From assembly GCF_024296925.1 (NCBI RefSeq), contig NZ_CP101125.1, forward strand, positions 374,501 through 438,500: a DNA stretch of 64,000 nucleotides. Direction: 5' to 3'. This document shows positions 8,754-17,353 of this stretch, one piece after another (position 1 is the first letter of the stretch; each line of letters begins with the position of its first letter). The notes under the pieces are model-generated. The model did no database searches and had not been told where the DNA came from. It saw nothing but the letters and a program-made list of their open reading frames with translations. This stretch comes from Pseudomonas nunensis. GTDB lineage: Bacteria > Pseudomonadota > Gammaproteobacteria > Pseudomonadales > Pseudomonadaceae. A program made the translations under genes and the position numbers.

Positions 8754-9851
8754 TCAAATGAGGTGCAGGTGGTTATCCCAAAGCCCCGCCGGCAGCTCCA
8801 GCGGTTTTGCAACCAGATCTGTCTGACGGCAATCGTAGTACCGGCAACGACCCTGGCCCGAGGTCACGACGAACCCGTCCGCCACCGCACCGACCCCGGC
8901 GCAATCCGGCAACGGCGCATCCAGGCGCACTTCGCCGCTGTCCAGGTCCCAGATGAAAAAGCGATTACCGCGTGGCGCGGTCAACGCGACCAGCCGCAGC
9001 TCGCTGTGCACCGCGACACTGGCGGTGTAATGCCCCATGGCCTGCAACTGATGTTCCGGCACCGGGAACGCCACGAACGGCTGGCCCGGGCGTTTGATCG
9101 CCAGCAACTCCGACGACTCATGGGACGGCCCCATGAATTGCTGGCTGGCGAGGATAGTGCCGTCGCTGGCAACCCCCAGATGACGCACGCTGTTCATCTG
9201 TTGGCCGAGGGTTTCCTTGCTCAACAAGGTGCCGTCGCGCTGCATCAGCACCAGGCTCGGCTCCATCGCGTTCAGGTTCATCTCGACCCGGCTTTCGGCC
9301 TCGGTACGAATCCCGCCGTTGGCCACCACCAGAGTTTCGCCGTCGGGCATCCACGACACCTGATGCGGGCCGACGCCGTGGGTAGGAATTTCGCCGCTGT
9401 GGATAAGTCGCTCACCTTCGAACTTATACACACCCAGCAAGCCGCGACCCGGATCGCTGGTGTCATTCTCGGTGGCGTACAAGAACTCACCGTTCTTGTG
9501 AATCACCGCGTGCCCATAGAAATGCCGGTTCGGCTGCGACGTCACGGTTTGCAGCAGCGTGCCGTCGCGCAGGTCGATCAGGTAACTTTCGGTGCCCGGA
9601 CGCCGCGCGACAAACAGCGCAATCGCCAGCGTCGGGTGATTGATGATGTCGTGGCAACGCTGGCCTACCTGGGTGGCGAACACCCGGGTGCCGTCCAGCC
9701 GATAACCGACAGCGTAATGCTTGCCGTCGGTATCGTCCCGCGCCGACAGCAGCAGCGGGCTCTGATCCTTGCGCTTGAACAGCGTCCAGCCGCCCAGTGT
9801 CACTGCTCCCAGCAGCAAACTACCTAAAGTCAGAGCCTGACGTCGCAGCAT
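8754..9851 (-). CDS. DUF1513 beta-propeller-like exported protein
   Basis: A 365-residue DUF1513 protein. The start at 9851 is preferred: GAGGG lies 8 bases upstream and the protein begins MLRRQALTLGSLLLGAV, a short Tat-like signal with twin arginine. An upstream in-frame ATG at 9866, overlapping the previous stop, has no good ribosome site. The body has repeated strand motifs of a seven-bladed-propeller kind (HAVIHKNGEFLYATEND, GPHQVSWMPDGETLVVANGG). It is last of four same-strand genes with two imelysins and a di-haem protein, an arrangement conserved in PAO1 (PA4373). The function is unknown; periplasmic metal-related work is inferred from context. Confidence 0.85.
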   Translation of the reverse strand: MLRRQALTLGSLLLGAVTLGGWTLFKRKDQSPLLLSARDDTDGKHYAVGYRLDGTRVFATQVGQRCHDIINHPTLAIALFVARRPGTESYLIDLRDGTLLQTVTSQPNRHFYGHAVIHKNGEFLYATENDTSDPGRGLLGVYKFEGERLIHSGEIPTHGVGPHQVSWMPDGETLVVANGGIRTEAESRVEMNLNAMEPSLVLMQRDGTLLSKETLGQQMNSVRHLGVASDGTILASQQFMGPSHESSELLAIKRPGQPFVAFPVPEHQLQAMGHYTASVAVHSELRLVALTAPRGNRFFIWDLDSGEVRLDAPLPDCAGVGAVADGFVVTSGQGRCRYYDCRQTDLVAKPLELPAGLWDNHLHLI

Positions 9852-9865
9852 GGCACTCGCCCTCA

Positions 9866-10930
9866 TCAGTCACCGTCGTTGGCGTTGAAGCCCAGTTGGA
9901 TGCCCAGCGCCTTGGCCAGTTCGCCTTCGTGCAGGCGATGGACGACGTTGAGGCTGTCGTAGATATCGTTGAGTTGCTGGCGACCGGCATCGTCGTTGAG
10001 CATTTCGGTCAGCGAGCGCTGGTTGCTGGCGAACAGTTTGAGCGAGGCGGCGTAGGCAGCGTCGATCTTGTCGGCCAACGGTTTCTGATCGCTCGGCAAC
10101 AGACCGCGCAGGCCTTTGTTGTCGACCCCGACCCAGACGGTTTTCGCCGCGGCCAGGCTGGCTTCCAGACCTTGTAGCGACGACTGGCTGCGCCACGCAT
10201 CAGCCTGGAACGGCTGTGGAATACCCTTGGTCTGGCGACCCATCGGCGTGCCGAGTTTTTTCTTCAGGGTGTCCAGCGCCGTAACCTGAACCCGCAGCAG
10301 ATCGGCGATCGCTTCGTGGGAATCGGCGTAGCGCTGGTTCGGGAATTTGCTCATCTGCGCGAGCATGCCGTCGTTGGTGTTCCAGCGCGACAGGATCTCT
10401 TCGGCCAGTTGCTTCTGACGTTCGCCGATGGCGGTCAGCAGCGGGCAGTACTTAGCTTTCTGGGTGGCATCGGCCATGTCGATCTTGCTGTCGAACAGGA
10501 TGTATTCGTAGGCCGACAGGCCCTGAACCACCACGCTTGATTTGGCCAGCGCTGCGGCATCGATCTGCGGCTGGGCGGTGACCAGTTGCTCGACCTGACG
10601 GCCGACGAGGTTTTTCTTGTCCGGCCAGAACTGCACCTGCCACGCACGGTTGCCCTCGGCCAGCGGCCCGATCAGCAACGGTTGCAGCTCGGCCCAGGCT
10701 TTCTGCGCGTGCAGGAAGTCGGCGCGGGCGGTGTCCAGGTCTTCTTTGCCCTGGCAATAGGCGAGGGCGCTGACGGCCAGTTGGCGGTCGGCTTCGACCC
10801 AGCGGCTGTAGGTCGGCAGGATCACTTGCTTGGCGATGGCCGCCGAGGTGACGGCTTGCGGATCCTGCGGCGAACAGGCGCCGAGGGCGAGCGCTGCAAG
10901 GCTGGTGAACAACAATTTGGGACGGAACAT
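9866..10930 (-). CDS. Imelysin-family lipoprotein (second imelysin, degenerate motif)
   Basis: A 354-residue imelysin-like (peptidase M75) protein. The signal has a lipobox (LAALALGAC, Cys19), so the protein is lipid-anchored, probably at the outer membrane. The GxHxxE motif of active-site-type imelysins is replaced by GLSAYEYILFD, so the histidine is absent. The second helical half follows (GIPQPFQADAWRSQSSLQGLEASL). GGGAG precedes the ATG. It lies 26 bases after the DUF1111 gene. It corresponds to PA4372 of PAO1 by order. A metal-binding or accessory role alongside the first imelysin is inferred. Confidence 0.85.
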   Translation of the reverse strand: MFRPKLLFTSLAALALGACSPQDPQAVTSAAIAKQVILPTYSRWVEADRQLAVSALAYCQGKEDLDTARADFLHAQKAWAELQPLLIGPLAEGNRAWQVQFWPDKKNLVGRQVEQLVTAQPQIDAAALAKSSVVVQGLSAYEYILFDSKIDMADATQKAKYCPLLTAIGERQKQLAEEILSRWNTNDGMLAQMSKFPNQRYADSHEAIADLLRVQVTALDTLKKKLGTPMGRQTKGIPQPFQADAWRSQSSLQGLEASLAAAKTVWVGVDNKGLRGLLPSDQKPLADKIDAAYAASLKLFASNQRSLTEMLNDDAGRQQLNDIYDSLNVVHRLHEGELAKALGIQLGFNANDGD

Positions 10931-10956
10931 GTCGGGCTCCCGATTCTTTTAAGTGC

Positions 10957-12384
10957 TTAGAGAGAATTCAAAAACGCCAGCAACGCACTGCGCTGCTCGG
11001 CATTGAAAGACAAAACCTGTTGCTGCGCCGCGCTCGCTTCGCCGCCATGCCAGAGCACGGCTTCAAGCAGGTTGCGGGCGCGGCCATCGTGCAAAAACTG
11101 GGTGTGGCCACTGACCGCTTGCGTCAGACCGATGCCCCACAACGGCGGAGTGCGCCAGTCGCGGCCACTGGCCTGGAATTCGCTGCGGTTATCCGCCAGG
11201 CCGTCGCCCATGTCATGTAGCAGCAGATCGCTGTAGGGGCGAATCACTTGATTGGCCAGTTCAGGCTCGGCGGCGTTAGCGGCGGTGGTGTATTTCGGCG
11301 TGTGACAGGACTGACATCCCGCCTGGAAAAACAGATTCTTGCCCGCCAGCACTTGCGGCGTGCCGACATCGCGGCGGGCCGGGACGGCGAGGTTACGGCT
11401 GTAAAACAGCACCAGTCGCAGAATGTTGTCGCTGACTTCCTGCTCGCCGTTCGGGCCATTGCCGTTGGGCGCTTGCTTGCAGGCTGTTTGCGCGTCGGTG
11501 CAGTCATCGAAAGGTCGCAGGCTGGTGGTCAGGCCCATGTCACCCGAGAACGCGTGAACATTCTGTTGATTGAGGTTGGGCTGCCCGGCCTTCCAGCCGA
11601 AGCGGCCGAGGACGGTTTTTTGCTGGGCGTCATCCCAGACCTTGTTCGGGCGTCCGGCGATGCCGTTCTTTTCTTTGGCCTGGGCCTCGGCATTGGCCAG
11701 GATCGCTTCGTCGGGGATCGCTTCGAGCAGGCCCAGGCCGATCATCGGCGGTGCAACCCGTGCCGAGAAACGGGTGTCGGGGTGCATCGGGCCGTAGCCC
11801 AGTTGCGTGATTTGCAAGGTCGGTTTGCGCAGCTCGACTTCGGTGCCGTCCTTGAAACGAATCGGCACGGGCGTGTAGTCGACCCGGACCTTGCCTTCCG
11901 GCGCGACGCCGGGCACCGACATGTCCTGCAACTGGCCGCCGTAGACCGGCTCGGGGACCACGCCCAGCTGCTCGATGACCTTTGCGTAGGCCGGTGCGTC
12001 GGGAATCGACAGGCGCACCAGCATCGACACCGCGTTATTGGCATCCGGCGTCGGCGGATGACCGCGACCGTCCTTGATGTGGCAGTTCTGGCAAGCGTTG
12101 GTGTTGAATAATGGGCCGAGGCCATCCCGGGCGGTGGTGGTCGACGGGGCGATCACCCAGGGGCTGCGGAAAAAGCTGTTGCCGACGCTGAAGTCCACCC
12201 GACGTGACGGCGGCAGATTGGCCGAGGGCAGGGAAAACGCGTTCTGATCGGTCTTGCGCACCGTCGCGCTGCCACCGGACCGCGCTTCACCGGGTTCGGC
12301 CTGGGTAAAACGCGGGGCGTCATCGCAGGCACTCAGGCCCAGGGCCATGAACAGGGTGCACCAACGAAGAGGCAACGACGGCAT
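10957..12384 (-). CDS. Di-haem cytochrome c oxidoreductase (DUF1111), lipoprotein
   Basis: A 475-residue protein of the di-haem oxidoreductase (putative peroxidase, DUF1111) family. Two c-type haem motifs are visible: CQNCH near residue 85 and CQSCH near residue 343. The start at 12384 follows AGGAA and gives a lipoprotein signal ending LGLSAC, consistent with export before haem attachment. It lies between the two imelysin genes, as in PAO1 (PA4371) and in several iron-uptake-linked clusters of this type. A redox step, perhaps on iron or copper taken up with imelysin help, is inferred and not shown. Confidence 0.85.
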   Translation of the reverse strand: MPSLPLRWCTLFMALGLSACDDAPRFTQAEPGEARSGGSATVRKTDQNAFSLPSANLPPSRRVDFSVGNSFFRSPWVIAPSTTTARDGLGPLFNTNACQNCHIKDGRGHPPTPDANNAVSMLVRLSIPDAPAYAKVIEQLGVVPEPVYGGQLQDMSVPGVAPEGKVRVDYTPVPIRFKDGTEVELRKPTLQITQLGYGPMHPDTRFSARVAPPMIGLGLLEAIPDEAILANAEAQAKEKNGIAGRPNKVWDDAQQKTVLGRFGWKAGQPNLNQQNVHAFSGDMGLTTSLRPFDDCTDAQTACKQAPNGNGPNGEQEVSDNILRLVLFYSRNLAVPARRDVGTPQVLAGKNLFFQAGCQSCHTPKYTTAANAAEPELANQVIRPYSDLLLHDMGDGLADNRSEFQASGRDWRTPPLWGIGLTQAVSGHTQFLHDGRARNLLEAVLWHGGEASAAQQQVLSFNAEQRSALLAFLNSL

Positions 12385-12524
12385 CAGGTTTCCTGAAAGA
12401 CGAGCAAAACAAGGGCGCAAAGTCTAACAGGGCGGGGGAAATTGAATAAGAGGAATTATCGTTTGGTTGATGTGGGACATAATTTTCCTGCCCACCACAA
12501 TTCACCTGTGGGAATGCAATCCAA

Positions 12525-12615
12525 TGTGGGAGCGAGCTTGCTCGCGATGGGGTCATCACAGTCGACATTGATGTTGAATGTGCGACCGCTATCGCGAGCA
12601 AGCTCGCTCCCACAT
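12525..12615. repeat. REP pair (BIME)
   Basis: Two facing REP units with GTGGGAGCGAGCTTGCTCGC cores, in the gap between the DUF1111 gene and icmP. Confidence 0.9.
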
Positions 12616-12658
12616 TTTGTCTCGTGTGAAGCCCGGATTTGTGGCCGCCATCAATACC

Positions 12659-12751
12659 CTGTGGGAGCGGGCTTGCTCGCGAAGACGGCATCACATCCAA
12701 CATTTTTGGTGACTGATACACCGCTTTCGCGAGCAAGCCCGCTCCTACAGG
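12659..12751. repeat. REP pair (BIME)
   Basis: A second facing REP pair (GGGAGCGGGCTTGCTCGCGA and its complement with one change, CTCCTACAG), only 44 bases from the previous one. Together they occupy most of the 437-base gap after icmP. Confidence 0.9.
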
Positions 12752-12773
12752 GGACCGTGTTCAGGCGGGTATG

Positions 12774-12802
12774 AAAAAGGCGACCCGAAGGTCGCCTTTT
12801 TT
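12774..12802 (-). terminator. Terminator after icmP
   Basis: A 12-pair stem (AAAAAGGCGACC) with a CGAA/TTCG tetraloop and T-runs on both sides, so it may work in both directions. It lies 20 bases past the icmP stop. It may separate icmP from the next three genes of the set, or act as a partial attenuator. Confidence 0.85.
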
Positions 12803-12821
12803 GTCACTCAGCCAGCGTTGA

Positions 12822-14174
12822 TCAGAATTCGTGATCAGCGTTGTCCGGGTTCAGGTCGCTGATGCCCAGTTTGCCAGCGGCCGCTTCGATCGAACCGGTC
12901 TGCTTGACCAGGGACGCGATGGCGTCACGTACGATCTGGTTGCCCGCGGTGTTGCCGGCGGCGATCAGTTGGTCGTAGTGCTCACCCTTGTTGGCGTGAT
13001 CGACCATGACCTGGATCTTGGCTTCGGTCGCGGCCAGATCAGCTTTCAGGGCGGTGTCGGCAGCCGGGTCGGCCTTGGCCACCAGGGACGACAGGCTCGC
13101 GCCGGTCATTTTGGTGCCGTCGACGCGGGTGTATTCGCCCAGGTACACGTTACGCACGCCTTTGGCATCGTAGAAGTGCGAGTTGTGGGTGTTGTCGCTG
13201 AAGCAATCCTGTTCGTCTTCCGGGGAGTTGGCCTCCAGGGAAACCTTCATGCGCTCGCCCGCCAGTTCGCCCAGGGACAGGCTGCCCATGCCGAACAGCA
13301 TTTTGCGCAGGCCGGTTTCACCAGGCTCGGCTTCCAGGGTGGCGCGGTAGTTGTCGGCCACGTTCGGCTTCCAGTTACCGACCATTTCTTCCAGGTCGCT
13401 GACCAGCAGTTGGGTCACGGACTTCAGGTAGGCACGGCGACGATCGTTGTGACCGCCCGTTGCGCCTTTGCCTTCCAGGTAGTCGGAAGCAGGACGGTTG
13501 CCGGCGCCTGGGCCGGTGCCGTTCAGGTCCTGGCCCCACAGCAGGAATTCGATGGCGTGGTAGCCGGTGGCGACGTTGGCTTCAGCACCGCCCAGCTCGT
13601 TCAGGCTGGCGAGTTTTTCCGGGGTGATTTCTTTGACATCGACCTTGTCTTCGCCGACCTGGACTTCGGTGTTGGCGATGATGTTGGCGGTAGCGCCCGG
13701 GTTACCCAGTGCGTGTTCGTAGGATTTGTCGACGTAGTCGATCAGGCCTTCGTCCAGTGGCCAGGCGTTCACCTGACCTTCCCAGTCGTCGATGATGGTG
13801 TTGCCGAAGCGGAACACTTCGCTCTGCAGGTAAGGAACGCGAGCAGCGACCCAGGCAGCCTTGGCGGCTTTCAGGGTGTCGGCGTTCGGCTTGGCGAGGA
13901 AGGCGTCGACGGCGGTTTGCAGGGTTTTCGCAGTAGATTCGGCATCGCTGTAAACGGCGAAGACCATGTCGGCGTAATGCGCGACCACGGCTTTGGCGGC
14001 GGCTTCGTCGACTTTACCGGCGGCGGCTGGCGCAGCAGCCGGGGCCGCAGCGGTGGTGCTGGCGGCCGGCGCAGGCGTTGGCGCAGCGGCGGTCTTGTCT
14101 TTGCCTTCACCGCAACCGGCGAGGGAAATAGCGATGGCCAACAGACTGGCGGTAGCCAGAGGCATACGAATCAT
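12822..14174 (-). CDS. icmP: Imelysin-family lipoprotein IcmP
   Basis: A 450-residue imelysin (peptidase M75). The start at 14174 follows AGGA by 8 bases and gives a lipobox signal (AIAISLAGC); the ATG at 14183 sits too close to that site. An alanine/proline-rich linker (about 30-55) leads to the first imelysin half with the intact GxHxxE motif (GYHAIEFLLWG, residues about 205-215). The second half carries the family's QDCFSDNTH stretch. P. aeruginosa IcmP (PA4370) cleaves insulin in vitro; related proteins bind metal and are iron-regulated. A Fur-like palindrome sits about 60 bases upstream. This is the first gene of the icmP-DUF1111-imelysin-DUF1513 set. Confidence 0.88.
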   Translation of the reverse strand: MIRMPLATASLLAIAISLAGCGEGKDKTAAAPTPAPAASTTAAAPAAAPAAAGKVDEAAAKAVVAHYADMVFAVYSDAESTAKTLQTAVDAFLAKPNADTLKAAKAAWVAARVPYLQSEVFRFGNTIIDDWEGQVNAWPLDEGLIDYVDKSYEHALGNPGATANIIANTEVQVGEDKVDVKEITPEKLASLNELGGAEANVATGYHAIEFLLWGQDLNGTGPGAGNRPASDYLEGKGATGGHNDRRRAYLKSVTQLLVSDLEEMVGNWKPNVADNYRATLEAEPGETGLRKMLFGMGSLSLGELAGERMKVSLEANSPEDEQDCFSDNTHNSHFYDAKGVRNVYLGEYTRVDGTKMTGASLSSLVAKADPAADTALKADLAATEAKIQVMVDHANKGEHYDQLIAAGNTAGNQIVRDAIASLVKQTGSIEAAAGKLGISDLNPDNADHEF

Positions 14175-14231
14175 GGCGAACATCCTGCTTCGATAGGGGG
14201 TGGAATGGCGCCAGGGGCGCGCAAAACTGCG

Positions 14232-14258
14232 ACATAATGCAAATCTTTCGCATTATGT
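14232..14258 (-). promoter_or_regulatory. Fur-box-like palindrome upstream of icmP
   Basis: A perfect inverted repeat with 9-base arms (ACATAATGC / GCATTATGT) around 9 bases. The inner 19 bases (AATGCAAATCTTTCGCATT) match 13 of 19 positions of the P. aeruginosa Fur consensus as I recall it. The position, about 60-85 bases before the icmP start, suits an operator. IcmP-type genes are reported as iron-repressed. Confidence 0.55.
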
Positions 14259-14330
14259 GTAAAGGGTTGTGCTTGGAAATATTTCGTATTTAGCGGGTGA
14301 GGGTGCTGTGGATCAAAAGATCGCAGCCCT

Positions 14331-14461
14331 GTAGCAGCTGGCGCAGCCTGCGTTCGGCGGCGCAGCCGTCGTAAATTTAGACGCTGCGGTCTGCCTGATG
14401 CACCGAGGCGCCTGATTTTACGACGGCTTCGCCGCCGAACGCAGGCTGCGCCAGCTGCTAC
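14331..14461. repeat. Long inverted repeat, family C (GTAGCAGCTGGCGCAGCC)
   Basis: Arms of about 45 bases starting GTAGCAGCTGGCGCAGCC and ending in the complement GGCTGCGCCAGCTGCTAC, with about 40 bases between. It ends 9 bases from the bifA stop and may also form the bifA transcript end. A related copy is at 31.4 kb. Confidence 0.85.
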
Positions 14462-14470
14462 AAAGGGCCG

Positions 14471-16522
14471 TTAGAGGATGGCCGCGTTACTGCGCTGGGC
14501 CTGCTTTAGATAAGCGCTCAACTCACGCGCTGGCAGCGGTTTGCTGTAGTGGTAACCCTGACCTTCGTGGCAGCCTTCGGAAATGATGTAGGCCTCTTGC
14601 TCGGCGGTTTCTACGCCTTCGGCAATTACCTGCATGCCCAGGCTCTTGCCCAACTGGATGATCGCGCGAACGATGGTCGCATCGTCGTCGTCATCCAGCA
14701 GGTCCTGGACGAAGCTCTTGTCGATCTTGATCTTGTCCAGCGGCAGGCTTTTCAGATAACTCAGCGACGAATAACCGGTGCCGAAGTCGTCGATGGCGAT
14801 CAGCGCGCCGGAGCGACGCAGGCTCAGCAAATGCTGGGCGGCGGTGCTGATGTCTTCCATCAGGCCGGTTTCGGTGACTTCCAGCTCCAGGCTGCGCGGC
14901 GGCAGGCGGTAGATCTGTAACAGGTTGTTGACCACTCGCGGCAACTCGGCGTGGTGCAGTTGCACAGTCGACAGGTTCACCGCCATGCGCAGGTCGGCAA
15001 AACCCTGGTCATGCCAGTCGCGCAATTGCTTGCAGGCCTGATCCAGCACCCACTCGCCAATGGCAATGATGGTGCCGTTCTGCTCGGCCAGCGGAATAAA
15101 CAGGTCCGGCGGCACCAATCCGTGTTCGGGGTGCTGCCAGCGAATCAACGCCTCGACGCCCACCACCCGATGATCGCGGTAGCTGATCTGTGGTTGGTAG
15201 ACGAGGTAGAACTGGTCGCGGATCAGCGCATCACGCAGGTCTTTTTCCAGTTCGCGGCGGCGGCGCATTTCGCTGTCGACGCTGGCAATATAAAACTGAT
15301 ACCGGTTGCGCGAGCGAGTCTTGGCCAGGGTCATGGTCTGCTCGGCTTTTTGCAGCAACTTCTCGGTGCTGTCACCGTCCTCGGGGAACAGGGTGATGCC
15401 GATGGTGGCGCGCAGGCGGATTTCCTGATGATCGAGGGCAAACGCCGCTTCCAGGTCATCGAGAATGCTTTGGGCCAGTTCAGCCGCTTCGTAGGGTTGT
15501 TCGATGTCGGCCTGGACCAGCGCGAACTGGTCGCCACCGAGGCGGGCGAGGGCGCCGAGGCGACCACTGTGGGCCCGCAGGCGATCGGCCAGGGCCAGCA
15601 GCAATTGGTCGCCGGTCTGGTAGCTGAATTGTTCGTTGATGCCCTTGAAGTCATCGAGGCCCACGACCAGCACCGCGACCCGGCGCTGCAATTTGCCAGC
15701 GTCCACCAGGATCTTGTCCAGTTGCTGCTGCAATTGCTGGCGGTTCGGCAGGCCAGTGAGGAAGTCGTACTGGGCCATGCGCAGCAGGCTGTTTTCCGCT
15801 TCGTGGCGCAGATGCGTGTTGCGCTCGATGGACTCGAGCAACTGGTTGGCGGTGTTGATCCAGATCCCCAGTTCGTTCTTTTCGTGGCCCTTGAGCTGCG
15901 GAATCTTGTGTTCGCTGGGGCGGTCGGGGTTGATTTCGGTCAGGTGCTCGATGATCCGCGACAGCGGCTTGGTCAGCAGCCAGTGGTAAACCAGGTACAG
16001 CACCAGGCCCATGGCGAGGGCGCGCAGCACCCCGGAAATAAAGATGATTACCGAGCTGACGATGAAACCCTGGCCATAAGTGGCGGTGTCGAGGGTGATG
16101 CTCAGGTCTCCATAATATTCGCTGTAGGGCCCGCGACCCACCAGTTGGGTGGTGAAGGTGCGTTCCTGACCCAGAATCAGGTCGGTCAGCCAGCGGCTGT
16201 TGGAATGCTGCAGCTCGCGGGATTTCTGCGCGAGCATGGCTTCATTGGGGTGGCCAATGGAGGCCTGGCGCACGGCGTCATCCTGGAACAGGCCTTCGAT
16301 CACTTGCATGCCCATCTCCCGGTCCAGGCTGTAGACGGCCTGGGTCGAGGGGTCGCGGAACATGTCGAGGATGCGCTGGGCATCACCGGCCACGGCCTGG
16401 CGTGTTTTATAGGCATCGAAAACGATCTGCGCGCAGCTCAAGACCACGCCGACGATCAATGCCGACAGGAGCACGACCCGGAGCAACTTCACCGACAAGC
16501 TGTTCTTGAGTTCCAGCTTCAA
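14471..16522 (-). CDS. bifA: BifA, c-di-GMP phosphodiesterase (degenerate GGDEF plus EAL)
   Basis: A 683-residue membrane enzyme that degrades c-di-GMP. TM1 is at about 12-36, a periplasmic domain at about 37-150 and TM2 at about 153-180, then HAMP-like sequence. The GGDEF domain has the inactive signature GGDQF (329-333). The EAL domain starts at E457-A-L-I-R-W and keeps NLS, EVTETGLMED, DDFGTGYSSL, DKSFV and EGVET, so catalysis is expected. The start is TTG at 16522, with AAGGA 8 bases upstream. In P. aeruginosa, BifA (PA4367) has the same GGDQF change, represses biofilm formation and promotes swarming; the neighbour sodB also matches that order. Confidence 0.92.
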   Translation of the reverse strand: MKLELKNSLSVKLLRVVLLSALIVGVVLSCAQIVFDAYKTRQAVAGDAQRILDMFRDPSTQAVYSLDREMGMQVIEGLFQDDAVRQASIGHPNEAMLAQKSRELQHSNSRWLTDLILGQERTFTTQLVGRGPYSEYYGDLSITLDTATYGQGFIVSSVIIFISGVLRALAMGLVLYLVYHWLLTKPLSRIIEHLTEINPDRPSEHKIPQLKGHEKNELGIWINTANQLLESIERNTHLRHEAENSLLRMAQYDFLTGLPNRQQLQQQLDKILVDAGKLQRRVAVLVVGLDDFKGINEQFSYQTGDQLLLALADRLRAHSGRLGALARLGGDQFALVQADIEQPYEAAELAQSILDDLEAAFALDHQEIRLRATIGITLFPEDGDSTEKLLQKAEQTMTLAKTRSRNRYQFYIASVDSEMRRRRELEKDLRDALIRDQFYLVYQPQISYRDHRVVGVEALIRWQHPEHGLVPPDLFIPLAEQNGTIIAIGEWVLDQACKQLRDWHDQGFADLRMAVNLSTVQLHHAELPRVVNNLLQIYRLPPRSLELEVTETGLMEDISTAAQHLLSLRRSGALIAIDDFGTGYSSLSYLKSLPLDKIKIDKSFVQDLLDDDDDATIVRAIIQLGKSLGMQVIAEGVETAEQEAYIISEGCHEGQGYHYSKPLPARELSAYLKQAQRSNAAIL

Positions 16523-16639
16523 AGGGTTATTCCTTGTTCCGTGCGGGTAGCATCAAGTTGCCATGAGTATTGGCAATCCCGTGATGGCAGTCAAAGGGAC
16601 AATTCAGCTCAGGGGATTTTGCCTGTAGCTTGGCCAATA

Positions 16640-17200
16640 TGCTGGGATTTTGAGTGTTTGTCCTATTTGTACTGTGTCGGTAGTTTTGGCCTTCAACTTG
16701 AGGAGGTTCGGGAGTATTTTTCCTTTAGGTTGATGTTAGTCCGCTGTGGCTTGGGGGCAAGGCGCTCTTGTCTTGTTTCATTGTAGGAAATTGCGATTGG
16801 TCGCTTGGGGCTTGGCGGCCTCTGGGCCGACCATGTTTTGGGTGGTTTGGGGGGTATATCCGTTGCTGCGGTTATGGCGGCTGGCGGTTTCGCCCTTACG
16901 GCGAGTCCCTTTGGCAAACGCCCCAAAGGAACCAAAGGTCTTGCCCCTGGCGTCCGGCCCCTCGCTTAGGCTCGGCGTGCCTTCGTTCCGGTATTCATCT
17001 GGGGGCATCGCCTACGGTCGGCTTCGCTTCGACCTCCTCTCGATGTGTTCGACTTCGTCGAACGGCGCTGCGCGCCTGCCCCCCAGATGAACACCTCCAC
17101 TCAGCCTCCCGAAAGGGGCGGGTAGGGCAAGATCAAGAGCTACAGGCGAGCTAACGCTCGGCCTTGAGTGGTGAGGAGCGGGGCGGTGCATGCCGCTCTG
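16640..17200. repeat. Non-coding Pseudomonas dispersed repeat region
   Basis: Part of a gap of more than 1 kb after bifA. All six frames give overlapping ORFs rich in Arg, Cys, Trp and Gly, the usual sign of chance translation. Parts of the sequence (around 16900-17100, with CCCTTTGGCAAACGCCCC and TTCGACTTCGTCGAA) match what I remember as a dispersed intergenic element of P. fluorescens genomes that is often mis-annotated as small hypothetical proteins. TTCGACTTCGTCGAA at 17048-17062 is itself a short hairpin. No gene is supported here. Confidence 0.5.
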
Positions 17201-17210
17201 CTTTTGCTTC

Positions 17211-17309
17211 TGTAGGAGCATGGCTTGCCCGCGAAGGCGTCCTGACAGACGACCAACCTCTCCCGAATGCCCTCGATCAATTTGTGGGAGCGAGCCTGCT
17301 CGCGAAGGC
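17211..17309. repeat. Two REP units in the same orientation
   Basis: Units TGTAGGAGCATGGCTTGCCC at 17211 and TGTGGGAGCGAGCCTGCTCG at 17283 are tandem and not facing, so this is not the usual REP pair. Confidence 0.7.
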
Positions 17310-17353
17310 GTCCGCGCAGGCAACGAATAGGTCTGTTTAAACATGTGTGAAAA

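Noticed and set aside
12525..12751. Possible CRISPR-like repeat array
   Set aside because: Only paired, inverted REP units with no regular spacers and no cas genes.
12442..12774. Short open frames across the REP pairs (also at 4067, 24065, 28302 and 63407)
   Set aside because: They translate REP sequence (repeated VGASLLA and SRASSLP strings) and have no ribosome site; these strings recur at every REP in the window.
12831..14237. A 468-codon open frame on the + strand
   Set aside because: Antisense of icmP; Gly/Val-rich shadow translation.
14951..16786. A 611-codon open frame on the + strand
   Set aside because: Antisense of bifA; low-complexity Gln/Val/Gly composition and no motif.
16746..17154. 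Overlapping frames of 75-130 codons after bifA
   Set aside because: Three frames on both strands are open at once, with Cys/Trp/Arg-rich translations; better explained as a dispersed non-coding repeat.
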